From Balneolaceae bacterium (GTDB lineage Bacteria > Bacteroidota > Rhodothermia > Balneolales > Balneolaceae): 8,391 nt of DNA. Below, in pieces: positions 1-6,048 of this stretch. Where the stretch lies: the NCBI GenBank assembly GCA_007118525.1, contig SKRK01000039.1, positions 1 to 8,391 on the forward strand, written 5' to 3'. The stretch's first letter is position 1. The number at the start of each line of letters is the position of its first letter. The notes under the pieces were generated by a model, which saw only the letters and a program-made list of their open reading frames with translations, searched no databases and was not told the DNA's origin. The position numbers and the translations under genes were made by a program.

Positions 1-23
1 CAATCTATGGCCATGCTTTATTC

Positions 24-62
24 TCGCAGACTTTCGCAGAATGAATCGCAAATTTTCGCAGA
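24..62. repeat. Degenerate direct repeat of TCGCA(G/A)A units
   Basis: The pentamer TCGCA occurs four times, at 24, 34, 46 and 56, with spacings of 10, 12 and 10 bases. This forms two copies of a 17-base unit: 24-40 and 46-62 match at 15 of 17 positions. The copies lie just beyond the stop codon of the leftward HD-domain gene, so they sit in its 3' flank. Read on the minus strand the units are (T/C)TGCGA. Similar short TCTGCGA-like intergenic repeats are familiar from some Bacteroidota genomes, but I cannot confirm membership in a named family. It is too short and irregular for a CRISPR, and no hairpin with a T-run is visible. Confidence 0.55.
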
Positions 63-68
63 GCAGGT

Positions 69-692
69 TCAGCCAATTTCAGTGCTAAGCTTCTCCAGAT
101 AAATTTCCATGAAGTCTACCCTCTTTTTGGCCTCCTGTCTGGCACTCATCGTATTCATGGTTTCGGGAAGATTAAAAAGTTTGGTGTAGAAGTGGTCGAT
201 AGTCCATTTGAGATCATTCGGCTTGCGTGATTCGCAGAATGGATCTTTTGGGTTATAGAGAGGACGATTCAACTGCCCTCCTACTAATAAACAGCGTGCA
301 ATACCTATTGCACCCAGGGCATCCAGCCGGTCGGCATCCTGAAGAATTTCTGCTTCGATAGATTTAGGTTTTATTCCGGCAGAGTAGCTGTGAGCTAAGA
401 TTGCATGATGAACCTGATTAAGCTTGGACTCCGGGAAGTCCGTTGATTTGAGAAAAGTGATCGCTTTATCAGCAGTCAATTTTGATGCGCTTTTTCGTTC
501 AGGGTGATTCTTGGGAAGTACTGCACAATCGTGAAGCCATGCAGAAGTAATTACAACATTACGATCTGCAGGTTCGGTTTTAAGTAGTGTTTTGGCGTTT
601 GCAACAACTCGCTGAACGTGAGCTAAATCGTGGGCAGTGTCAAGGGAACAGTTGTTGATCAGGAAAAATTTATAATCAACTTCTTCAGGCAT
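69..692 (-). CDS. HD-domain metal-dependent phosphohydrolase
   Basis: This is a 207-residue soluble protein of the HD superfamily, resembling the YedJ/YpgQ group of small phosphohydrolases. Numbered from the ATG at 692, the metal-binding motifs appear in order: HDLAH at 21-25, the HD pair at 54-55 (in WLHDC), a HHAILAHS helix at about 95-102, and QDADRLDALGAIG beginning at 118. The family hydrolyses phosphate esters, often nucleotides, with a divalent metal. The substrate here is unknown. An in-frame TTG at 707 would add five residues, but ATG is preferred: the TTG lies inside a promoter-like TACATTTG element (705-712), and the HD fold begins well after the ATG. No Shine-Dalgarno site is evident. 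The gene follows the secreted hydrolase in the same direction after about 100 bp, so it could be co-transcribed, but its function suggests no link to polysaccharide export. The superfamily is secure; the exact reaction is not. Confidence 0.9.
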   Translation of the reverse strand: MPEEVDYKFFLINNCSLDTAHDLAHVQRVVANAKTLLKTEPADRNVVITSAWLHDCAVLPKNHPERKSASKLTADKAITFLKSTDFPESKLNQVHHAILAHSYSAGIKPKSIEAEILQDADRLDALGAIGIARCLLVGGQLNRPLYNPKDPFCESRKPNDLKWTIDHFYTKLFNLPETMNTMSARQEAKKRVDFMEIYLEKLSTEIG

Positions 693-704
693 GTGATTTA
701 TTTT

Positions 705-734
705 CAAATGTATGTATCGTTATGGGTACATCAA
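705..734 (-). promoter_or_regulatory. Candidate Bacteroidota-type promoter for the HD gene
   Basis: On the minus strand TACATTTG (705-712) matches the Bacteroidota primary-sigma -7 consensus TAnnTTTG. A TTG (732-734) stands 19 bases upstream, in the place of the -33 element. Transcription would begin about 5-8 bases before the ATG at 692, giving a very short leader. The motif is short, and a chance match in AT-rich DNA is possible. Confidence 0.3.
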
Positions 735-794
735 TGGCAGTCTTAGCCAATCGATTTAATTTCATACTATCTAAAAAAAGAGCGGGTTATGTTT

Positions 795-3356
795 TTATCG
801 AACGATTACAAACTTCTTCAATTGAATATCATTCCCTGAGTAGATTCTCGCAAAATATACTCCGGCCGCAATATTTACAGTCTCAACTTGCACTTCAGTG
901 GAGTTTACGTCAACTGTTTTAACACGCCTGCCAAGCACATCAACTATGTCAACTTTATCGATAACTGCATTAGAACGTAAGTTCAATATATTATGAACCG
1001 GATTCGGGTAGAGTTCAGCAAAGCCTCTGCCAACCGGAGTTCCGGAAATTTGCAAAGAAACGGTTACCGGATCTGACCAGTTAAACCCTGCTTTAACACG
1101 ATAGATGAATTCATCACTACCGGTAAATCCTGATTCTGCCAAATATGAGAAACTACCGTCTGATTCTAACTGTATAAGCCCGTTTTTTGGAGGTTTTACC
1201 AAAATAGCCTCCATTGGCATTCCGTCCAGAGACAGATCATTATGTAAAAGACCATCACCGGCAGATATATGGTTAATATCGCCAGTGCCAAGATCATAGT
1301 TGTCGCTAACGGCGATTGGATTTCCGGGAAGGGTGGGCAGATACTCTTTCATGAATAAATAGCTCGCCTTAGGATACTCCTCAGCATCACTTGCACTATT
1401 CCAGGTATCCCAGGTAAACCGGCTTGATGTTTCAACTGCGAAATCATCATAAAAGATTCCGATATTTATGCCCTCCGAAAATCTGGTTTCAGTTTCAGGT
1501 GTGGATCGATCATCATGCATAACCTCACGCCTGCTTGGATCGGTGAAGTTGATGAGTGACCAGGGCAGCCTGATTTCAATTCGGTCGCCAAACAATCTTA
1601 CGGCATCAGTGCTAAAAATCGGGGTGTTTAGTCTATTTATGTTAAAATGCCCGATGTCCTGTACTTCTTCACTTCTGATTTCATTCTTCCAGCGAACCAA
1701 ACTCCAGGGCGCACCGTCCGTTACAGTTGAGCGATACTGTTGCTCAGGTTCAGAGGTATTAAACCAAATTCCAAAAAGATCGTATGATTCTGTTACATAA
1801 AGCTTTGCCGTGTAGTTTGTAATCATTAATGCAAACTCTGCTCTGTTTGAAACGGTTTGGCCATTCGGGAGTACAGATTCTCCCAATGACTCATCGTAAG
1901 TATCCAATGAGATCCAGATCGTATCGCTTTCCTGAATGTGCTGATCAATATCCAGTTTTAATTGGAAATAGGAGAAGTCCGCCTGGGCATGGACCCGTTT
2001 AACTTTATCAGTCTCACTAAACTCCTGCCATAGGGTAAGGTTTTGAGGTTTGCGAAATCCAAGCAATCCAAAATTTTGTTCAGCAGCCGTAGCGTTGTGC
2101 CATAAAATTCTTCTGTCTATTATAAAATCGAATGGATTGGTAATCCATGTCTGTTTGAACCACTCATCAAGCCAGGAAAACTGTATCCCCCCACCGGCTC
2201 CTGCCTGATGGATATTTTTAAGCATTCTTATGTTATTCTTGCCCTGTTCCAGCTCAGAGTATCCTCCGTGGTGAATTCCGCTGTGGGCATATTTTGCAAC
2301 ACCCCAGCTTGAAGATCCTCCAAATTCCGCTATAATTAACGGGAACCGGTCGTAATACTCACTCAGGTAAGTCAAATAACCGAGATAGCTGTTTTGTCCG
2401 ATATGATCCTGAAACGTGACGTATCGCGGATCTCGCGAAATGTAGTTTGGATAATAGGGATAGACATGATAAGAGGCGAAAAAGCCGGCCTTGGCATTGT
2501 CAAAATTTATATGTTTCAAATCCAGAGAGGCACTCTCTTCGTATGCATTTTCTTCGAAGGGATGCTCGATCGGGTCGAGAGATGGCCAGCTTGATGCGGA
2601 AACGGGTCGCTGGGTGCCATAGTTATCCATTTCGAAGGTGAGCAGGTGGTCGAGGCGCTCTGTTACCCAGACTTCCGATGCCTGAACATCCGATATGGAT
2701 AGATAATTACCATCAAAAGAGTGCATGCCGGGATTGGCCTGATTCGTCTCAATGACTTCAGGCGGATGAATTTCACGGCCAATGATATAGGCAATTACCC
2801 ATTGGGACACATCATCAATGTAAGTACCGTGAGCCTTTCCAAGTCGCGGAGGTATGTTAATATCTCCATGAACGGCACGAACATTCTCCTCCATTTCCCC
2901 TTCAAAAGATGCTGTTAGTGTATTGAGGTTTTCATCGTAATCAGGAAGCTCCTCTTCAAGCCAGACACCCTGAAAAATGAATAGTGGTGAATTGGGATTC
3001 GCCTCGTTAAATCGCATTAATTCCTCATAAAACCGTGGGTAGTGCAGTGTATAAAGCCGTATTGTGTTGAAGCCGGCATCACGAATCATTTGAAACCAGC
3101 GTGCGTAATCTTGACTAGTAGCGGCAAGTTCTCCGGGAAAAGTACCCGGAACGGCAACCCCCAAATTTACGCCTTTAATGAATAGCGGACTGTAATAATC
3201 GCCATTCCAAACGGTGATATGCGTTTCATCTACAGAGAATGGAAACGGCTGTTGGTGTGATGAATTCTGACCGTCTGAAAGTTCTGCTTTAAAAAGAAAA
3301 AGTATAGCCGTTAAAAGAATCAGGTGGAAAAACTGCCTGGAGAGATCTGAAATCAT
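795..3356 (-). CDS. Secreted GH5/GH2-like glycoside hydrolase with CBM9-like, cadherin-like and T9SS sorting domains
   Basis: This 853-residue protein has a hydrophobic N-terminal export signal (about 9-23, ending near DGQ30). Residues about 50-425 form a TIM-barrel glycosidase of the GH5/GH2 (clan GH-A) type. FIKGVNLGVAVPG (59-71) and AGFNTIRLYTLHYP (94-107) resemble strands 1-2. IGREIHP (192-198) probably carries the acid/base E195. IIAEFGG (341-347) holds the likely nucleophile E344. IQFSWLDEW (391-399) fits strand 8. In clan A the acid/base is usually preceded by Asn; here it is Arg, so activity is likely but unproven. Residues about 450-672 resemble a CBM9/DOMON-like beta-sandwich (IWISLDTYD 480-488, RLPWSLINFTDPS 596-608). 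Residues about 680-770 look like a cadherin-like/Big-type beta repeat (NDLSLDG, DGSFSY, GSDEFIYRV). Residues 779-853 form a T9SS type A sorting domain (YPNPV 783-787, VDVLGRRV 805-812, AGVYFARI 831-838, KKFVI). The protein should be surface-attached or released. It lies 12 bp after the YaiO-type gene, suggesting one operon. Substrate unknown. Confidence 0.85.
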   Translation of the reverse strand: MISDLSRQFFHLILLTAILFLFKAELSDGQNSSHQQPFPFSVDETHITVWNGDYYSPLFIKGVNLGVAVPGTFPGELAATSQDYARWFQMIRDAGFNTIRLYTLHYPRFYEELMRFNEANPNSPLFIFQGVWLEEELPDYDENLNTLTASFEGEMEENVRAVHGDINIPPRLGKAHGTYIDDVSQWVIAYIIGREIHPPEVIETNQANPGMHSFDGNYLSISDVQASEVWVTERLDHLLTFEMDNYGTQRPVSASSWPSLDPIEHPFEENAYEESASLDLKHINFDNAKAGFFASYHVYPYYPNYISRDPRYVTFQDHIGQNSYLGYLTYLSEYYDRFPLIIAEFGGSSSWGVAKYAHSGIHHGGYSELEQGKNNIRMLKNIHQAGAGGGIQFSWLDEWFKQTWITNPFDFIIDRRILWHNATAAEQNFGLLGFRKPQNLTLWQEFSETDKVKRVHAQADFSYFQLKLDIDQHIQESDTIWISLDTYDESLGESVLPNGQTVSNRAEFALMITNYTAKLYVTESYDLFGIWFNTSEPEQQYRSTVTDGAPWSLVRWKNEIRSEEVQDIGHFNINRLNTPIFSTDAVRLFGDRIEIRLPWSLINFTDPSRREVMHDDRSTPETETRFSEGINIGIFYDDFAVETSSRFTWDTWNSASDAEEYPKASYLFMKEYLPTLPGNPIAVSDNYDLGTGDINHISAGDGLLHNDLSLDGMPMEAILVKPPKNGLIQLESDGSFSYLAESGFTGSDEFIYRVKAGFNWSDPVTVSLQISGTPVGRGFAELYPNPVHNILNLRSNAVIDKVDIVDVLGRRVKTVDVNSTEVQVETVNIAAGVYFARIYSGNDIQLKKFVIVR

Positions 3357-3368
3357 AAACGCTGCTTT

Positions 3369-4169
3369 TTAAAATCGGTAACGGCCACCCATTTCGAAGG
3401 TTGCAATTCTTGTATAGTTTTGTGTGAAAAGAAATTCCTGCCACGTTAATTTTACGTCTCCAAAAATTTCAAACTGATTTCGGATCAAATAGTTCGTTCG
3501 AACCCCGATAAACCTGGAATTTAGAACCCGGTTATCCACTTGCCCATCCAGAAATCTTCGTTCATCAGGTGAGAATCCAAGGCCGGCTAAAAGAGATGCA
3601 AATGTATCAGGGTTTCCTAAATATCGGCGTGCCATTAGAGTAAATGAGGTAGATATACCTGAATCTTGTGGTGTAAAATAAGGCCGTCCTATTAAAAGCC
3701 AGTTGCCAATATATTTACCAATGGAACCCGTAAGAATGATGACATCATCTTCACTGAATTTTAAATAGCGAAAACCCAGGGACGTCTCGAATCCTTTAGG
3801 CAGGGCTCTGAAAAGTTCAGCTCCTGCCCGAAGCTCCGGGAACAGATCACCGTCTGATACTCCCAGATTAAAATAGCTGTACCAGTTTTCGTTGTATTTT
3901 GGCCAATAGTCAATTTCAGCCTGATAATCAGTTAAATCAAAACGGTGACCCACGTTAAGACGGCCAATAATGGGTCCACTCGAAGTGTACCTTCTATATT
4001 CGATATACATCTTTTGCCAGTCTTCAAGGTCATCTCCGTAATAATCATATATTAGCCCGATGGCAGCCATGTTCTTTTTGGCTTGATAATCTTCATATGA
4101 AGAAGATTGCCGGGCAAATGAGTCAGCTGCTAAAAATGCGAGAATTATACTAAAGAGTATGGTTTTCAT
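3369..4169 (-). CDS. YaiO-family outer-membrane beta-barrel protein
   Basis: This 266-residue protein has a signal peptide (MKTILFSIILAFLAADSFA, likely cut after residue 19). The rest alternates polar and hydrophobic residues in amphipathic strands and ends in an aromatic residue (GGRYRF), as outer-membrane barrels do. The pattern of YRRYTSSGPIIGRLNVGHRF, QAEIDYWPKY, FPELRAGAELFRALPKGFE, GFRYLKF and KYIGNW resembles the YaiO family, and the length is close to E. coli YaiO (about 257 residues). In E. coli, yaiO lies beside yaiP, which encodes a family 2 glycosyltransferase. The present gene is likewise divergent from a family 2 glycosyltransferase operon. A role in passing or anchoring a polysaccharide at the outer membrane is inferred from this context and not shown by the sequence. 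It lacks the long TPR region found in PgaA/BcsC-type export porins. ATG at 4169 is well placed before the signal peptide, and a TTGACA-containing promoter candidate lies upstream. Confidence 0.85.
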   Translation of the reverse strand: MKTILFSIILAFLAADSFARQSSSYEDYQAKKNMAAIGLIYDYYGDDLEDWQKMYIEYRRYTSSGPIIGRLNVGHRFDLTDYQAEIDYWPKYNENWYSYFNLGVSDGDLFPELRAGAELFRALPKGFETSLGFRYLKFSEDDVIILTGSIGKYIGNWLLIGRPYFTPQDSGISTSFTLMARRYLGNPDTFASLLAGLGFSPDERRFLDGQVDNRVLNSRFIGVRTNYLIRNQFEIFGDVKLTWQEFLFTQNYTRIATFEMGGRYRF

Positions 4170-4232
4170 TGATATCGAACAGGTCAGAATGATAAGTTTA
4201 ATGGAAAAATAGTTTACTTGAAAAACGATAGT

Positions 4233-4260
4233 AACATAATTTGAAGAGTTAACCTGTCAA
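4233..4260 (-). promoter_or_regulatory. Candidate promoter for the YaiO-type/hydrolase operon
   Basis: On the minus strand a perfect TTGACA (4255-4260) is followed after 16 bases by TATGTT (4233-4238), which matches four of six bases of the -10 consensus. Transcription would start near 4226, giving a leader of roughly 55-60 bases before the ATG at 4169. Bacteroidota often use a different -7 motif, which is not seen here, so this is a candidate only. Confidence 0.3.
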
Positions 4261-4319
4261 ATTAGAAAGGTTGAAATAAGTTATAGATTGCAAGGATGAT
4301 ACCGAATTTTTTATGAAAC

Positions 4320-4347
4320 ATTTTAAGCAGTGCGTTATCCTTAAAAT
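4320..4347. repeat. ATTTTAAG/CTTAAAAT inverted repeat
   Basis: The 8-bp arms at 4320-4327 and 4340-4347 are perfect inverted copies around a 12-base centre. A further direct copy of ATTTTAAG lies at 4369-4376. The arms are nearly all A/T, so a chance origin is quite possible in this AT-rich gap. A protein-binding site is an alternative. Confidence 0.35.
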
Positions 4348-4408
4348 AGATATGAGGCAGATTAGACAATTTTAAGTAAAAATAGATTCGGCATGAACGT
4401 AGTATTGG

Positions 4409-4514
4409 GATCTATACAAGTTCCTGTAAATAAATAACTTGAATTTATATTTAACCATAATTAGAGTGCCACAAGTGAGTTTAAGGCCTATTAATTGAAT
4501 GGTGTGTATAGATC
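4409..4514. repeat. Spaced 10-bp inverted repeat GATCTATACA ... TGTATAGATC
   Basis: The arms at 4409-4418 and 4505-4514 are perfect reverse complements separated by 86 bases, in the middle of the divergent control region. They could be paired operator sites for a regulator that loops or bends the DNA, or a chance match. The long, AT-rich spacer does not suggest a terminator. Confidence 0.45.
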
Positions 4515-4613
4515 TACATTAAATTAAATTATAAACAACTGGGTATGGTTTTAAATAGATTATCTGAACGAAATAAACAAGTTCAACTATTTTAAAATCG
4601 TGCGTGACATAAA

Positions 4614-4991
4614 ATGAATCGAAAAAATCCATCCGTTTTACTGATTGAAGACGATCCCGTCGTTTCTAAACTGATTGAATTCAAATTGAAGAAAAATAAT
4701 TTTCAATTCGAAAGAAGAACTAACGGGCTTGAAGGTCTTTCTGCCGTGAAAGAGTTAAAGCCGGACCTGGTCTTATTGGATGTAATGCTGCCAAGTATGA
4801 ACGGATTTGAATTGCTGCGGCAGTTACGTGAAGATGAAGGCTTAAAAAATACCAGGGTTATTATGCTCACTGCCTCTATGAAAATAAAGGATAAAAAAAC
4901 AGCCTTCAGCCATGAAGTAAAAGACTACATGGAAAAACCGTTTGAAACAGACGAGCTTATTATACGAATCAATAAAGCACTCTTGAATTGA
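4614..4991 (+). CDS. Stand-alone response-regulator receiver (CheY-like)
   Basis: This 125-residue protein consists of one receiver domain with no output domain. All the expected residues are present: the acidic pocket E12-D13-D14 (IEDDP), the phospho-acceptor D56 (LVLLDVMLP), the switch threonine T86 (IMLTAS), and Y105 with K108 (DYMEKPF). It should be phosphorylated by a histidine kinase, which is not encoded in this window. Without a DNA-binding or enzymatic domain it must act through a protein partner. Its TGA stop shares one base with the ATG of the downstream helical-repeat gene (TGATG at 4989-4993), which implies translational coupling and suggests that protein, or the glycosyltransferase after it, as the partner. 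It is first in a rightward operon. The leader has no clear Shine-Dalgarno site and is A-rich before the ATG. The domain call is secure; the partner is inferred. Confidence 0.93.
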   Translation: MNRKNPSVLLIEDDPVVSKLIEFKLKKNNFQFERRTNGLEGLSAVKELKPDLVLLDVMLPSMNGFELLRQLREDEGLKNTRVIMLTASMKIKDKKTAFSHEVKDYMEKPFETDELIIRINKALLN

Positions 4992-5995
4992 TGGAACAGT
5001 TGGGACAAATTGGTTATCTCCTCATGCCGGATCTGAATACGTCTATGAACCTGCTTCTGATCGTAACTTTTGTTCTGCTGCTTGCCACGATTATGCTTTT
5101 TTTGATCTCTATAGGAATCAGAATTCACCTTGCCCGGCAAGGGAAACTGGCCGAAAAGTATGAGAATGAGTTTTTGCCGGCTATTTTTGCTTATATAGAC
5201 GGCGATGCAGATGTAGAGGGTATTTCCAGGATGTTTGACGGAATTAAAATGAAATACTCAATTTTTGAAAAGTCTGTAATTAAACTTTTGAAGAATGTGG
5301 ATGGTGAAGATGCCGTAAAATTGAGAAAACTTCTTGTGGTCGAACCCGTTTTTAATTTTCACCTCAACCAGTTAAAATCTGAAAATGAAATCGAAAGAAT
5401 TAAAGGGTGTAACTATTTCAGGTTTACAGATCTCGTAAATCGTGAAATCATATCTGTTTTGAAAAGGCTGGTTCATGCAGAAAATATGTACATGTCTTTT
5501 TCTGCAGCCTCTGCAATGATGGCCAGCGGTGAGCTCTCCGACAGAAGTTATGCTCTTGAAGCTTATTCCAAAAGAAGGGGTATCTCTAAAATGGCTCTCC
5601 TGGAACTCTTCTATAGATTTATTGATGACAGCAGAAACCAAACTGAAGAAGAGGCTATAGCGCTTGAAAACATCATCTCGAATGAGGATATTCATTCCGG
5701 AAACAGGGCTCTTCTCATCCAGTGTGTTACCGAAACAAATTACTACTTTATGATAGGCTCACTACAAAGCTGGCTTGAAAGCGACGATTCCAAATGGCAA
5801 GATCCAGCGGTAGTGGTGGCGTTGATAAAAGCACAGCGGGCCTTTTTAAATCCCGATGCTCTAAACCGATTAAACCAGCTTTTGAATCATGAAGACGAAA
5901 AGGTGGTAAAAGCTGCTTCAGAAGCTGTCACTGAACTGGATAATAAGATTGAGGTTATCGATCCGATCAAACCTCCTTTTCAGACAGACTCATAG
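4991..5995 (+). CDS. Membrane-anchored HEAT-like helical-repeat protein
   Basis: This 334-residue protein has one strong N-terminal membrane segment (about 19-43) followed by basic residues (RIHLARQGK), predicting the remainder in the cytoplasm. That remainder is almost wholly alpha-helical. Pairs of helices rich in Leu/Ala resemble HEAT-type repeats, clearest near the end (LNRLNQLLNHEDEKVVKAASEAVTEL) and in the middle (REIISVLKRLVHAENMYMSFSAASAMMAS). No catalytic motif is visible. HEAT proteins are usually scaffolds or regulators. The ATG at 4991 overlaps the receiver's stop by one base; an in-frame TTG at 4988 is possible but less likely. It lies between the receiver and the glycosyltransferase (start 29 or 53 bases downstream), so I infer a membrane adaptor that links receiver state to the synthase, or an accessory subunit comparable in position to PgaD. 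The inference on function is weak, and the repeat assignment is by pattern only. Confidence 0.82.
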   Translation: MEQLGQIGYLLMPDLNTSMNLLLIVTFVLLLATIMLFLISIGIRIHLARQGKLAEKYENEFLPAIFAYIDGDADVEGISRMFDGIKMKYSIFEKSVIKLLKNVDGEDAVKLRKLLVVEPVFNFHLNQLKSENEIERIKGCNYFRFTDLVNREIISVLKRLVHAENMYMSFSAASAMMASGELSDRSYALEAYSKRRGISKMALLELFYRFIDDSRNQTEEEAIALENIISNEDIHSGNRALLIQCVTETNYYFMIGSLQSWLESDDSKWQDPAVVVALIKAQRAFLNPDALNRLNQLLNHEDEKVVKAASEAVTELDNKIEVIDPIKPPFQTDS

Positions 5996-6048
5996 AAATT
6001 CTTAAACGTAAAATTGGATAGGTTTTGATTGATCAGTTAGTAACAGGT

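Larger units (their letters stand above)
4170..4613. other. 444-bp AT-rich divergent intergenic control region
   Basis: This gap separates the starts of the YaiO-type gene (leftward) and the response-regulator gene (rightward), so it must hold promoters for both directions unless either is read from farther away. I see no convincing ORF, tRNA or named riboswitch. It contains a TTGACA-type promoter candidate (4233-4260, minus), a 10-bp inverted repeat with arms at 4409-4418 and 4505-4514, an ATTTTAAG inverted repeat (4320-4347) with a third copy at 4369-4376, and a perfect ATTTTAAAAT palindrome (4589-4598) 15 bases before the regulator's ATG. The octamer ACAAGTTC occurs at 4416-4423 and 4577-4584. 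For the rightward operon I found only a weak candidate, TTGAAT (4495-4500) and TTAAAT 18 bases later. Confidence 0.6.

Noticed and set aside
24..62. CRISPR array
   Set aside because: Units are about 17 bases and directly adjoining, without unique spacers of normal length, and no cas gene is present.
770..795. Rho-independent terminator after the hydrolase gene
   Set aside because: A run of seven T is present on the minus strand at 774-780, but no GC-rich stem precedes it.
722..922. Rightward 66-codon open frame covering the gap after the large hydrolase gene
   Set aside because: Most of it lies antisense to the T9SS sorting domain coding region, it has no recognisable domain, and its composition follows the opposite-strand gene.
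1468..1800. Rightward 110-codon open frame
   Set aside because: Fully antisense inside the CBM9-like part of the hydrolase gene, with no domain or ribosome site.
5372..5695. Leftward 107-codon open frame
   Set aside because: Antisense to the helical-repeat gene, which sits in a tight operon with continuous coding; no recognisable motif.
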